Of a stretch of 64,000 bases of DNA, positions 22,345 to 33,489 are shown in pieces. How positions within the stretch are numbered: the first letter of the stretch is position 1; every line of letters starts with the position of its first letter. Position numbers and translations under genes: made by a program. The notes below the pieces were generated by a model. It was not told where the DNA came from. It saw only the letters and a list, made by a program, of their open reading frames with translations, and ran no database searches. This DNA comes from Hexactinellida sp. DTS-2022 (lineage: Eukaryota; Porifera; Hexactinellida). Location: positions 7,192,001-7,256,000 of the forward strand of contig JAPNXP010000002.1 in NCBI GenBank assembly GCA_028753945.1, written 5' to 3'.

Positions 22345-23159
22345 TTCCTCTGATCCATCCCTGTACACGAGGATCCAATTTTCCCTTGTACATTGGCCAA
22401 GATCCTTGGACACCAAAAATTCTTTCTCGCTCCCTCCGCTCTCTCGTCTAAAATGTAGATCTACACTTATACCGAAATGAATTACACAACCCAATTCTTT
22501 GTATTATATTTTTCAACAAATACACGCGATCATGTTATTTAGACTTACTCAGTTTGATATATATACAGTGAATCTCTGTACGCTTGAATAGGGTATTAAT
22601 TTACACAAAACAAACTTATAAATATTAGGGTTAGGCATTTTAAGGTATTATTCGACAAACAATCAATAATTTTTGCAAAGAAGCAATTCATATACAAATT
22701 TATTACATCCTGTAAGTCTGTACAGAAAAACCATATACGTGTAGTTGAAATCCCTGTACTGTTGACAACAATGGTCTGTTAGTAATCTAGTTGAGTGTTT
22801 AGGATATTCCTAGTTATTTTGTAAATTTTGGTACTGACATCTAATCAACTGTTTTACAAACCCAATACATTTGTACACCTTTTACTTTAGACATGTTACC
22901 TGTCAAAATTGACTTACAACTGTCATTATAGCTAGTAGTTTTTAAGCTGTAGTATTACCTAGGGTTGCAAAAGTTTTGTTAATGTTTTGATTTTTGAAAT
23001 GCTACAATTCATATTTTGCAGAACATTAAATTAAAAAGTTTCAACCTCATCGCCTAGTTTTTGGTAACGTAAACAACTACATCTTCCACCAATAGAATGT
23101 TTCCACCCCGAGGCAAATTCTATGCCCCCCCTAGGTGAAAGATCCAGGCAACGTCCCTG
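22345..23159 (-). mobile_element. hAT-like non-autonomous element, longest of several copies
   Basis: Its terminus GGCAACGTCCCTG (ending 23159) is the complement of CAGGGACGTTGCC at 61769. Shared inner phrases are GTGAAAGATCCAGG-type sequence, CGCCTAGTTTTTGGTAA, and on the other side CTTGTACATTGGCCAAGATCC with CTCGTCTAAAATGTAG. Shorter copies lie at 39415-39718 and 61769-62715. No coding sequence. Confidence 0.6.
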
Positions 23160-23264
23160 CCGGCCCCCAGCTGAGTGATTATCACCCTCCTTAATCAACA
23201 CTTGAACTAGTGTGGTAACTTTGTGAGAGTGCCTCATATATTTTCAGTCAGGTATAGGAATTTA

Positions 23265-23430
23265 GTATTACGTAATATGGAACTATACTCAATCACTCGA
23301 GCGAATATTATTAGAAATCAATTTAGACCGTGGATTTGTAAGCAGTATAGAGTAGGCTTTCACTGATATAATTAGGAACAAGTAATATAACATTGTTGAT
23401 TGAGGTTTGGGTCGATCCTTAACTTGATAT
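23265..23430 (-). repeat. Dispersed repeat, reversed copy of 57320-57485
   Basis: Shared landmarks are AATATGGAACTATACTCAAT with CACTCGAGCGA, and CAGTATAGAGTAGGCTTT with their complements at 57470 and 57390. Class unknown. Confidence 0.6.
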
Positions 23431-23904
23431 CTAATATATAAACTTCTAGGGGAATGTTGGCGCAAACTCACTTTGTCCGTTTCAATGATCTTTAGAAAAA
23501 TTCGTCTTAATAGGAGTTATGGGGCGTCGTAAATGGAATTCTCAACATTAGAATTTGATGGTGTCCTTGCAAAGAAAATAATTGGAAATTTACATTAGAA
23601 TACAATGAACCCAATTTTTATAAATTGGACAAGTGCTCAACAGGACCATAACTGACGTTTTACATCGTTATGAGACTTTTCCAAACGTATTTTCTCAAAA
23701 ATGAACTATTTTATAAAGTGAATCACTGGTTTCACAATTTTAACGAATCTCAGTACTCTATTCATCAACAAAGGTAGGATTGATGGTATCATTACTCTAT
23801 CCAAGCAATCATTGACGAAAATAATCGACAATTGATCAAAAAAAAATTCAAAGATTTTCAATTTATTCAAAATAATGAATAAAATCCAAATTCAAGGAAC
23901 GTTA

Positions 23905-24450
23905 ATATCTAATTCAAATTTTTCGAATTTTGAAATTCTGAGTATCTACGTCCTTCTCAGAATAATTAGTACTGTTCAAAAACGCAATAATAATTGGGGG
24001 TTATCGGGTGTCGAAAATCAACCGGTCTATCTCCTTAATTATTATTTCTATAGATTTTCAAATAATTGCTTAAATTTACCAATATTTGGCTCAGATTAAT
24101 TATTAACTCAATAACTTTGTATTACAGTTGATAATCAACACAGCGAATCTTGTAGGTCTACTAATAAGGATCATTTTTGAAGAATAGTTTTTTTCTCTCT
24201 TACTTATACTTTTTGAGATATCCCTTACATAATCAATGTCACACCCCGGAAATACTTACGGAATGAATTTGTACAAAATGACGGTGATTTTGAACTTTAT
24301 TGACGTCAAAAAGTTAGAAAAAATGTCCTAATCAATTTTAGTTTTGGATTTGGATAGATAGCATGTCAAAGTATAGCGAGGTGTATTTTTCATAGATTAT
24401 TTGGATCCAGCGTTCGAAGGACAAATCGACCGGTCTATCTACTTAAATAA
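23905..24450. mobile_element. Diverged relative of TTAA element family D
   Basis: Blocks such as CTGAGTATCTACGTCCTTCT, AATAATTGGGGGTTATCGGG and CCGGTCTATCTCCTTAA match 45407-45545. Another block around GACGGTGATTTTGA matches the middle of family D in the reverse sense. It is rearranged compared with 44673-45542, and exact ends are not fixed. Confidence 0.55.
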
Positions 24451-24629
24451 CATAATGCAATTCTGACATTGTTATATTGTAAAGAATAAATAATTGGCAA
24501 ATGTAATTCTAATTCGTATTGAATGTAGCGTCTTTCTACTCACCATTTTATCCAATACTAATACAGTTCAACGTTGGTATTCAACAATTGTATCCATAGT
24601 TATAGAGAGTACGTATTTGTCAATGTTCT

Positions 24630-24705
24630 TCTCGTCCTTCTTATCCTTCTCATTCCCGCCCTCCTTGTCCTCGTCCTTGTCCTCGTCCTCCTTCTCGTAT
24701 GCGTT
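24630..24705 (+). repeat. Pyrimidine-rich microsatellite (CTCGTC/CTTGTC type)
   Basis: Degenerate repeats of TCCTCGTCCTTGTCC and TCTTCTCG. The Ser/Leu-rich open frame across it is a by-product. Confidence 0.75.
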
Positions 24706-24984
24706 GTCGTCTAAAAGTAGATATTGAGGATAAAGAGTGTGTTGTGTCTCTCTTGTTGTCTTTTCTTCATAATGTCTTTGGATTTGAATGGTTCCCGCGC
24801 CTTTTTACGGGTGGCTGCGTCCCAGTAATACCCCCCTGCTTTTCTCTGTTGTCTAATGCGGTCTTGTCAGCCATGGTGTGGCAAATAATGGTTGTCTATT
24901 ATAAGAGGGGGCTGCATCCCCCCTTACACTACGCTACTTTTTGCTTACGCGAGAGCAGTGTTGTGCGACACGAGTGGAGATGTA

Positions 24985-25160
24985 TCCGGCCACGAAGTGT
25001 CTACTAACCGGCCACGAAGTGTCTACTAACCGGCCACGCAGTGGATACTATCCGTAAACGAAGTGGATAGTGTCCAGTGACACGTAGTGTCTGTTCTTCT
25101 GAGGACACGCAGTTTCTAGTGGACGAAGTCTACTGGTTGAAGACAAGTAGTGTTTGTTAG
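24985..25160 (+). repeat. Short degenerate tandem array, CACGAAGTGTCTACT unit
   Basis: A 22-bp unit, CCGGCCACGAAGTGTCTACT plus AA, occurs nearly unchanged twice, then decays through CACGCAGTGGATACT and CACGTAGTGTCTG. More distant CACTTAGTGTCTAGT-like words continue to about 25400. There is no spacer/leader structure of a CRISPR array. Confidence 0.7.
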
Positions 25161-25499
25161 CTCTGTCAATGGCTTTTCTTCTTAATATTTTTGGATTTCG
25201 AATGGTTCCTGAGATTTCTTTTTAGGGGTGGCTTCGCCCCCTAAGATCCCCATACTTTTGCCGTTGGCTACAGCAGTATTGTCAGCTACGAAGTTGCAAG
25301 TAATGAGGACACTTAGTGTCTAGTAAATGGGAAACGGAGTGGCTATTGCTCCGAGAGATACATAGTGTCTTGAGTCTGGGAACAGGCACTGTCTAATTAT
25401 CTTTGTAGTTGTTAACCTAACTTGATTTCGTCACACTCCGTGACATTAGCCCCCTAACTCCGCCTGATAATTTTATTGAGATATCCTCGATCAAAGTTT

Positions 25500-26170
25500 A
25501 CCCCCCCGACGGAAAAATCGATGGAATATATGACATTTTCCGGACCCTTGTTTCGATCGGAAATTGGCAACCAGGGTAATCATAGAGTTTCAAAATGTGT
25601 TGAATGGTAAATTTCATTTTCGAAAATGACACTTTGAGACCTTGTAACAATAAATTGCACATGCCCATATATGGCGCATGGTAATATGACGAATTATGGG
25701 CGAAAATGGTTATTTTCAAAGTTACAGTGTTTTGATGTATTAGTTGTGTATAGTATATCATGGATTGCATACAAAATGCCGTTGAGAGCTAAGCTCTAGC
25801 TCAACGGAATCAAAAGTTAGCAAACACTTTTTAGTTTCTGTTATGACAATATATGGGAGACAAACGCGCATATTGTCAATTTTTGAGAAGCAACATTTTT
25901 GAGTATTATTGGGGTATAGTAATTCGATAATTTATATACTAAAACTGTCGAGATCTGAACTCTAGCACTTCCGCTTCGCCGCGTACTAGATGTCGAAAAA
26001 TACGATTACGAGGATTTCCATATATGGTATTTGTGGTTATAAGTCAGTGGGATGTTGTGATTTACACTTCAAAAATTGTATATATTGTCTACGGAAAATT
26101 TGCTTTCCGAAAATTTGAAAAGCTAAGCTCTAGGACAATAATTCAAAATGACCATATACGGAAAACTAGA
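25500..26170. repeat. Region rich in CCATATATGG and GAGCTAAGCTCTAG palindromes
   Basis: CCCATATATGG (25664), AGAGCTAAGCTCTAGC (25784), CCATATATGG (26017) and GCTAAGCTCTAGG (26130) recur with similar surroundings, suggesting two or more copies of the dispersed repeat seen at 30, 18965 and 46060. No gene is supported. Confidence 0.55.
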
Positions 26171-26492
26171 CGAAATAAGCGGTTTTGAAGACATTTTGAA
26201 TTAGCGACACATATGAAATCATACATTCTAATTATTTTCATAATATAGTTCTAGACGATAAAACTTATATTTCTCTTGAAACAATGGATATTAATAAATT
26301 TTGTCGCATAATTGGCCTTTTTCGAACTTTCTAAGATTTTGAATTGAATTATAAGATTAGGAAGTTGTCTATAATTATGTTTTTGGTATGTGGGAATTAT
26401 CAGGGTCCATATTTACTGCCTATTTTTCATTATAGGTCAGTTTTACTACTATACATACATCAATTTATACATTTACACTCCTTACAGAAAAA

Positions 26493-27620
26493 CTATTCTG
26501 GCAATTTCCTGTTATTCTTGATTCCTACACAGCTGGAGTGGAACCAGTCCTCGCACATATGGCAACCGACCCAGCGATCAAACTCTCGCGTTGTACGAAT
26601 AGGGCAATCCCTCATGTTACATTCGCAGCAGACACTTTCACTCTCGTCGCCACTAGACTGTACCTCGGAGCCGAACTTCCCTGATGAATAGAAGGCCTTC
26701 TTGAGACGTTTTCCGGTGGAGGAGACCGGCTTATCGCGACGCCTTCTTGAGGTTTCAGCCAATTTTGTCTGTGTTACTATTTGCCTTCTACGGCGCTTAT
26801 GTGTTTCTCTTATACGACGCACTCTAGCTTGGTTTCTTCGGCGATCGCGACGATACAAGTAATGAAGTGTTTCATAACTAGGCGTGAGTCTGAGTTCCTT
26901 CATGAGGACAGAATAGGACAACGACCCTTCATTGAAGGCCAGGACCGCCGTTACCGTACTGGCTACAAGGGATTTGTGTCCCACTCTCTTGACCTTGGGT
27001 GCGTTGTGCCACAACATATTGTGTAAACTTTCATTGCTATTCTGTGTCTTCCCTAGGGTGATAGTTTTACAAAAGGAAAGACAGGCGAAGATCAGAAATA
27101 TCTCCGCGATACGACTGGACTCCGCCGGGGTTAGAAATGGTTCTCTGGTAACTGGGAATGGTAAGGAACTGTCCTCCAGATGCTTTGCGACTAATTTTCT
27201 GAAGTAGCACCATGAAGTTGAACCCTCCGGGCAATTATCGTGCTTTTCATTCGTGTGTAGGAGAAGGACCTGCAGGGCTTCATGGATTTCCAGAGGACTT
27301 TCATCCCGGTGCTGGACTATTACCAGAGCGTAGAGGTGAGCTATTCTTTCAGCTTTCCCTTCTGGTAAGCCTTTGAAGGTTTTAGACTTTTACGCAAGTT
27401 CATTTTCCGCGCTTCTGATCGTGTCCTAAACACTCTTCTTTCCTAACCGTTGTTAGGCCATTATAGGGATCTGATCTTACCAAATTCGTATAGGAAGAAG
27501 AATCTCCATCACCGATATAAGTCTCGTACACCAAACCATGACTGGATACTGACCTCTTCCAAATTTCGACAGCGGCCGAGCTCTCCATGGATTGAGAGGA
27601 ACCAGAGTAATTCGCGGTAC
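26493..27620 (-). pseudogene. Mutator-like transposase with C-terminal PHD finger, decayed
   Basis: Reading down the minus strand, 27588-27400 has MESSAAVEIWKRSV, then YIGDGDSSSY and VRKEECLGH, which fit the Mutator-like transposase domain (Pfam family I know as PF20700), where GDGD contributes a catalytic Asp. A middle part has LVIVQHRDESPLEI, HDNCPEGSTSWCY and LGKTQNSNESLHNMLWHNAP. The open block 26493-27017 continues with a basic KRRRRQ region and a Cys/His cluster CCECNMRDC...CHMCEDWFHSSC, a PHD-type finger cut short at the end. At least two frame changes are present. Base composition is clearly richer in GC than the surroundings. A second, better preserved C-terminal copy lies at 62935-63820. 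Confidence 0.75.
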
Positions 27621-27636
27621 AGAGAGATTTATGAGT

Positions 27637-27885
27637 ACTGTTGTGTGGTATTTTGAGACGCCTATATGATACACTCTATACACCATGGATGTGCTATTAC
27701 AAATTAGACTGTGGTATTTTGAGACGCTGTGGTATTCTGAGGCGCAACTATACAAGGCAAATTTTATCCACTCTAACTATAAGTTTACTGAACATTTAAT
27801 GTTATACTAAATTATTAATTTAATAATTAAATTGTGAATTTGATACTTAGTATCCAATCTACTGTGGTATTTCGAGGCGCTGGTA
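27637..27885 (+). repeat. Four scattered copies of TGTGGTATTTTGAGACGC
   Basis: The 18-base motif lies near 27641, 27711, 27729 and 27860 with one or two changes (for example TTCTGAGGCGC and TTTCGAGGCGC). Two copies are adjacent. It could be part of an element end; no gene is seen. Confidence 0.65.
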
Positions 27886-27889
27886 GTGA

Positions 27890-28740
27890 AAAGAATTTTC
27901 TACTTTACAGATTAATTGTAATCCACTAGCTTTATTAAAAGAAGGTGTTTATTAATTAATACGTAGTAGCAACTCAACTTTATTTCATTAATTGACACAA
28001 CAAACATCTAAATAATAAAGCATACAAATTATTCTAGTTTCCAATGATATCCCTCCACTTCTCGGAACCTTCCAGCTAAGTCTCCATGTTTCGCAGTATT
28101 CTACTCTTCTCCCTAATTTTTCTTTTCAATGCATTTCTCTCATCCTGCCATACTCTTCTCTCATTCTTCAGGGATCCTCTGCTCTTAATTAAAAGAATCA
28201 ATTACTTAAAATTGTTCGACTGCATCTTGGCAGCTCGATCTGCTCTTCGGCTGATTCTGTATTTATTCTGTCAACGTCTCGTCCACATAAATCATTGAAA
28301 CCATCCTAATTCAATATTTCTAAACTGTAACCTATTTATAGTTTCTAAGTTTATACATCTTTGATCAAATAGAAAGACTCACGAAGTAATCACGAATATC
28401 ATGTGCATTGATCATTAAATTTGATGTAATCCGAACTAATAGCTTATATTCTTTAATCAAATTCCGGAATTAAATGGATGCGTTAGTTATTTATCACTTA
28501 CGATTACAAGAATGAGGAACTGGTTCCCAAAACGATTACTAACTTCGATATCTTGCAAATCTTAATTTTTTCTATCTAAAGCATTTTGTTGGCTAAATAT
28601 CATATTTATAATTCTTATAATTGAAAGATTTAACTCTCTAATCCACTTACCTTAAAAAAGACATGATCTAGTCAAGCTATAGGCATTTTCCCTTATAGAT
28701 TAATTAATTAAAAAATACCATAAATTAAAATACTAGTAAA
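27890..28740. other. AT-rich stretch with a possible decayed coiled-coil fragment
   Basis: On the minus strand around 28050-28180 a short frame is rich in Arg, Lys and Glu (WQDERNALKRKIREK) and is interrupted by a stop. With the 67-codon minus frame at 28851-29054 (EKEYEEKKMSMM, WEIEKKHLKK) it may be a decayed accessory protein of a transposon. No family is recognised. Confidence 0.3.
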
Positions 28741-28745
28741 GCACA

Positions 28746-28829
28746 ACTTTATTTAATCTTATGAATTAACAAAAAACACATTACAAAACTTTATTTAATC
28801 CTATGAATTAACAAAAAACACATTACAAA
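28746..28829 (+). repeat. 44-bp unit repeated twice in tandem
   Basis: ACTTTATTTAATC(T/C)TATGAATT followed by AACAAAAAACACATTACAAA occurs twice back to back with one base change. Confidence 0.85.
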
Positions 28830-28850
28830 CTAAAGTCTAATACTCTTCTT

Positions 28851-29054
28851 CTAATTAAATAATTCTTTACCTAATCTGAATCTATATCCCCCATTCGTAT
28901 TATCGTTTGTTTTAATTTTCTGATTTTTTTTCAAATGCTTTTTTTCGATTTCCCATTCAGCCCTTTTCATATCTATATACGCTTTGTGTTCATCAATCAT
29001 TTTGCATGTCTCTACCATCATGCTCATTTTTTTTTCTTCGTATTCTTTTTCCAT
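28851..29054 (-). CDS. Short Glu/Lys-rich open frame, possible transposon accessory fragment
   Basis: 67 codons, strongly charged (EYEEKKMSMM, MKRAEWEIEKKHLKK), likely helical. No homology is recognised. Similar charged tails end Myb/SANT-type accessory proteins of Harbinger-like elements, but that is only a resemblance. It may be the last piece of a decayed gene with the fragment near 28.1 kb. Confidence 0.25.
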   Translation of the reverse strand: MEKEYEEKKMSMMVETCKMIDEHKAYIDMKRAEWEIEKKHLKKNQKIKTNDNTNGGYRFRLGKELFN

Positions 29055-29198
29055 CTGTTCAATTAATTGAATATAGTATCTATCTCAAGAATCATCCATT
29101 ATAGTTGTAATTACTTTTGCATATTTCATGTGGTATTTATAGTTGTAAGTTGTAAATCATTGTAGCACAAAACTGAGTCATGAAACATTAAAACGTAA

Positions 29199-29276
29199 TT
29201 TGGGCCAAGTGCACACATTGTGGAAGCTTATGAAACTTGTGTAATTTGCGCCAAGTGCACACATTGTGGAAGCTTA
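29199..29276 (+). repeat. Direct repeat with GCCAAGTGCACACATTGTGG
   Basis: GTAATTTG(G/C)GCCAAGTGCACAC followed by ATTGTGGAAGCTTA is present twice about 44 bases apart. Confidence 0.8.
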
Positions 29277-29289
29277 AAATACTTCCTAA

Positions 29290-30500
29290 GTAACACGATA
29301 TCTAATTTATCTAACTACTAGTTTATTATCTTATTTCTCCACTTTATTTGGCTACAATACATACCTTATTACTCCCTGATTATATTTTTGATTATAAAAA
29401 TTATGTCCAACTAAAAGCAAATTTTATTAAAAATTTACTTTTATCACCCTGTTATTAAGATTAGCCACTATTATGCATTGATATCTTTTATTAATAAATT
29501 TAATGGGAAATATCAGAGTAACAGTTTCAGAAAGATGTTATAAATATACCACATAACTAACGTGTAAAGGATATAAACTAATCCATCAAAATACACAAAT
29601 TCAGGACGGGAACTACTTGTTCTGGCTTGTACAATGTTCAGGCTCGATTCTTCTCGCAGAGTAATAAGATAAAATGTCTTGATAACTGCCTGTTAGTAAG
29701 CTATATGGAAAGATAATTGATTATGCTGTGCGCTGTGAAGTAGTGTTAATTAATTAATTTATTAATGAATAAATAGTAGGTTGGTCCCTCAGGGCTGCAG
29801 CTAGCTACTAAAGAGTAGTTTCACTGTGAGTGTACTTGGAACACACTCTGTACCTTTCCCCAACCGCGAGCCTAACGGTTGAGGGATGCCAAAAGCTTAC
29901 CTGAGAACACCTAACTTATCTCTTGACACCATTAGCGGGACCTAGGCTCAGGACAATTTACCCATTACATGAGACTGAGTGTTTTTATTAAACAGAAGGT
30001 TTAATAAAAACTATGATAAGTTATCACAACGAAAGTTTTAACTTAGCTAACTGAAAGAAATGGAAATTTTGGCTAGTTATTATGTCAGTATTCCACAACA
30101 ACAACCAAATTATAGCCAGACATATGTACTGAAATTAGATACTCTTTTTTATGGCATACGACAGCGCTATATAACAATTATTAATTAATATCGTTTCTAG
30201 CTGCTGTACCTAGTGTAGTATTAGTAAATTAATTATTCTATTTCTTTTTGATTAAAAACCAGTTTGTTTGTAAATTGTTCTAATTTCCTATTATAATTTA
30301 ATCGAGAGTTCGCTATATGTTTATGAAACTGGATAAACGGAAGAATTGGCATGGGAATTTTTGTTGATCTAGTTCCAGGTATTATGAAGAACCCTAAGAA
30401 GGCGAGGCGGTTTCCAATGTACCTAAAACTTAAAAGAAAAAAACGCAAACAATATTAACTACAATTAAAAATATAACTTTAAAACTCACTTGATTCCATA
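29290..30500. other. Stretch without recognised gene
   Basis: A GC-richer patch at 29765-29960 contains CCCCAACCGCGAGCC and AACGGTTGAGGGATGCC and looks unlike its AT-rich flanks, perhaps a short interspersed element. A 71-codon minus frame (30233-30448) is unrecognised; it may belong to the Ginger-like region. Confidence 0.4.
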
Positions 30501-30722
30501 GGTGATATGATATCACTTACCTAGTTGTTGTCATCAATTATTTACCTCGTAGATAACAGCTCGTCTCTCGCTACTGGGGATGTGCCGTTGCAGGTCACGT
30601 TTCCATTATCTGGGGTCACCATGATAGGGATTGCGTTGCCTGAATAACCTCGAGCAGAGGTCCCCACAAAGTTCGATGTACCATGCCTTTGAGCGCTTTC
30701 GAAAGAGTGATGTGAGTTGTTA

Positions 30723-31229
30723 TTACACTGTTAGGACTTCATCTGTTGTATTAGTTCCATACGTTGGGATAGGAGATTTCAGCATTGATACAACAGGTTC
30801 ATAATGTAGGACGAAATTTTTGATGTAAAGATTGACAGTTGGGCTGTTAGTAGATCTGAGCAAGCTCCAACGCACATGACGAATTACAGACTCTGGCATT
30901 CTATAATCGTTGTTAGCAACGTAGATATCGGCATTCAGAATAGCAGAAGCAGCCATAATTTCAACATCACTTCCCCAAATGGTTTCACGATAGATAGCGT
31001 TTTCGTGTGCGAGGTAATGACATGGTGTTGTTTGCTTTGATTTAAAATACCATCCAAGTTTTGTTGTCCCTTCACTGACTATAAATCGGCATATAATGGA
31101 ACGAAGCTGTAGGTGGCTGTTTTCACTCCCAGTAATTATTTTGGAGAGACATCTGAAGAGACAATTGCCATCTCCTTTGATTTCTCTGTCAGCTCTGGTT
31201 CGTATTTGCTTAGTAGCTGTCCAACGAGA
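30723..31229 (-). CDS. OTU-family cysteine protease domain of the Ginger1-like element
   Basis: One minus-strand frame from about 31229 to the stop at 30723 is open for some 168 codons, though its recognisable start is not an ATG. It shows GDGNCLFRCLS with the candidate catalytic Cys, then ITGSENSHLQLR, an IYRETIWGSDVEIMAAS block, ILNADIYVANN, and finally FVLHYEPVVSM with the candidate catalytic His. This is the full order of OTU-domain motifs. In Ginger1 elements such a domain follows the integrase-like transposase; its role in transposition is not established. It must be joined to upstream coding in a way I cannot resolve. Confidence 0.75.
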   Translation of the reverse strand, partial: SRWTATKQIRTRADREIKGDGNCLFRCLSKIITGSENSHLQLRSIICRFIVSEGTTKLGWYFKSKQTTPCHYLAHENAIYRETIWGSDVEIMAASAILNADIYVANNDYRMPESVIRHVRWSLLRSTNSPTVNLYIKNFVLHYEPVVSMLKSPIPTYGTNTTDEVLTV

Positions 31230-32073
31230 TCCGATGGTTGCTTGCTAACTGAATCAAATGTTATCCCCAAGAGAACACATTTACTACTCTGCCAATTCTC
31301 ATCTATAACAATAATTTTTGGGTCATCTGGATAGGCATCTGTAATAACGGTTTGATCTTTTTCGTCGAACGTGTCCCATAGCATCGTATTGAGATACTCC
31401 ATCGCCTAATAAAGGTATATAGGAATCATTAAGTATAATAAAATTACACAATGAATTAGAGCATCCATATAAGGTATCTCAATAATATTGTGTAGAATAC
31501 TTACCACGAAATACAGTATTTTGTGTGTATGTCTAGCACGCTCATTATCTGTAAAACTAGGATAAATATCTGGTGTCCATTCCATTACAGTCTCAATTAT
31601 GTCTCTCTTCTACAGATATATAAATACAATGGATATAAGTTGTATTTACTAATCTAAAATTTTCTAATTTATACTCGGTTAGACTTACAATTTTATCTTC
31701 TTTTTCACCATTCAAAAACTGAAATAAATAGGTGTTGGGAGTATAGATGTGTTGTTTGTTTAAGCTTCTGTACAATTTCTCATGTAAAGGAGTCGCGAAG
31801 GTTCCTTGGAGAATATTCTGTTTTAGAATTTCCTAGAAATTCAAAAAAATGATGAAGTAATCATTATTGCCTGAAGTTTGTGAGATAACTGAAATTGACT
31901 CAATTGGAGAAGTAAATTGATAGAATAACAATCACTTCTCAACAATAATTCAGGAATGTAAAGAGAATGGAATCCTTACTTTGAAAGTAGTTAGATGTGT
32001 AAATATAGATACTGCTGTAAATCCATAGAGATTCAGGCAAGTCTAAAATTGAATGTTTTCAATGAAATTGACA

Positions 32074-32358
32074 CTAATTTTTATTTAGGTATGATTTGAT
32101 CAATAGTACCAGTGATGTGTCGACACCTATGCTCGAATCAAGGTTTACTTTCTTCTTAGTGTTTCTTACAAAATAAGGACGTGTGATATGGATTGGAATT
32201 TTCTTGTCTTTTTTGGCTCCTATTTCTGTCTGACAAATAGTAACATGACTATCTGTTACTTTTGACACCGTGTAAGGCCCAATATATTTTGATTGCTTCT
32301 TCGTTTTGGGTAAGTGTTTTATCTTTGGCATGTTAGTGTATATGATCTTATCATCCAT
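32074..32358 (-). CDS. GPY-type domain block of the Ginger1-like element
   Basis: A 94-codon minus frame contains KQSKYIGPYTVSKVTDSHVT and KKIPIHITRPYF. The YIGPYTV core fits the GPY/F motif found after the integrase core in gypsy-type integrases and in Ginger1 transposases. It lies downstream of the integrase core on the same strand, as expected. Confidence 0.65.
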   Translation of the reverse strand: MDDKIIYTNMPKIKHLPKTKKQSKYIGPYTVSKVTDSHVTICQTEIGAKKDKKIPIHITRPYFVRNTKKKVNLDSSIGVDTSLVLLIKSYLNKN

Positions 32359-32360
32359 CT

Positions 32361-32636
32361 TCAGAGAGGCACAACAGATGCCATAATGATAATAAATGTG
32401 AGTAAGAAAACATTGTTGAATTTATAAAGCTCAACTAACCGTCCTTCGTTGACCTTCTTATCATACTGCATCTTCTGTTTTATTTGCTCAAAGTTGATAC
32501 TATCCATTGCTGATTGCTGTGTAGAAGTACGAGATTCATCAATACTAGTAACTTCTTCTTGGGGAATGTCAAGTGGTGGAGAAAAGATGTCTGATATTTC
32601 TTCAATATCATCGAGTGGAGGAATGAATTCGCTCAT
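32361..32636 (-). CDS. Linker block of the Ginger1-like element
   Basis: The minus frame is acidic and Ser/Pro-rich at first (IPPLDDIEEISDIF), then has FEQIKQKMQYDKKVNEGRL, the type of helical segment that commonly precedes the GPY domain. It lies between integrase core and GPY block. The hydrophobic end of the frame is probably read into a gap. Confidence 0.45.
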   Translation of the reverse strand: MSEFIPPLDDIEEISDIFSPPLDIPQEEVTSIDESRTSTQQSAMDSINFEQIKQKMQYDKKVNEGRLVELYKFNNVFLLTFIIIMASVVPL

Positions 32637-32699
32637 AATAGCATCATCTATTGCAAAATCTTCTTCAGTGTTGCACTGCAGGTTGTTAATGGTCTATAG

Positions 32700-33460
32700 A
32701 AGATCTTGATGCCTGGACTCTCTTCCCCACATAACCTTGAATGGAGTTTGCCCATGGGACCTTTTAAAGGTAGAATTCATTGTTATTGCAGCAGCTTTTA
32801 GAAGATTTGTCCAATGATCCCCAGTCTGGATCTCCATTTTGTACAGTTTACTAAAAAGTACTTTCATAGTTGGTATATTATCCTAAATCATGCATTCGAA
32901 ATGTTGTTATCATTTACTAGTTAACTAATAACACTACCTTTTGAGAATCTTATTGTGTGCTTCGACTAAACCGTTAGCCATCGGGTGGTATGCACGAGTG
33001 CTACGATTTTCAACTCCTAATTTCCGGTGAAATTCCTGAAATATCTATGAATAATACAAGCAAAATTACTATCAAATACGTACTAATATTAGAAAAAATA
33101 CATATTTAGCAATATGTCACTGATAATATTCGATTAGAATGTAGAAAAATGATTATGCAACTCACATTACTTGTAAACTCCCTTCCTTGGTCGTGCTGAA
33201 TAATATCGGGTAATCCCATATCGAGGTAGATATCCTTAAGATTCTGGATTACTTCTTCTGATGTCTTCGACTTGAGAGCGCGCAATGCAACGTATTTGCT
33301 CAGATAACAAACAGTGACTAAGATGTGTTTATATCCATCTTTGCTCTCAGAGAAATCACATATAAGGTCCATCCCTATATGTTTCCACGTTTTAGATGGA
33401 GGTGGGATTGGTTGGAGCTTCTTTTGCGGTTGTGGTGGCAAGGCCGCTGTCATCTGACAT
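32700..33460 (-). CDS. Integrase-core blocks of the Ginger1-like element
   Basis: Minus-strand blocks carry recognisable gypsy-type integrase-core motifs: WKHIGMDLICDF with the first Asp, a LVTVCYLSKYVALRAL segment, GLPDIIQHDQGREFT with the second Asp, and, in a following block around 32960-33040, RAYHPMANGLVEAHNKIL with the third (Glu) position. The catalytic triad is therefore visible. The blocks are separated by short gaps. A gypsy retroelement fossil is the alternative reading; the OTU domain favours Ginger1. Confidence 0.65.
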
Positions 33461-33489
33461 GTATGGCAAGTCCTTACCTTTAGTATACA

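Larger units (their letters stand above)
30540..33480 (-). mobile_element. Ginger1-like DNA transposon region (gypsy-type integrase plus OTU protease), split
   Basis: On the minus strand the order is a zinc-finger-like CHTC, an integrase core, a GPY-type domain and an OTU protease domain. This order is the published hallmark of Ginger1 cut-and-paste transposons, whose transposase resembles gypsy integrase and carries a C-terminal OTU or Ulp1 protease. No reverse transcriptase, gag-like or LTR sequence was seen nearby. The coding region lies in about six or more pieces separated by short AT-rich gaps; introns and decay cannot be told apart here. Terminal repeats and a CCGG/CCGT-type duplication were not located, so the limits are those of recognisable coding. 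Confidence 0.65.

Noticed and set aside
24494-24727. Ser/Leu-rich plus frame
   Set aside because: Mostly the pyrimidine microsatellite; no motif.
24985-25400. CRISPR-like array
   Set aside because: Units are adjacent and decay gradually, without equal unique spacers, and the genome is eukaryotic.
26344-26691. Plus-strand 115-codon frame
   Set aside because: Shadow of the Mutator-like gene on the other strand, plus AT-rich flank.
30540-33480. Gypsy LTR retroelement fossil
   Set aside because: No LTRs, reverse transcriptase or gag-like sequence are seen and an OTU protease follows the integrase, as known for Ginger1. Kept only as the alternative.
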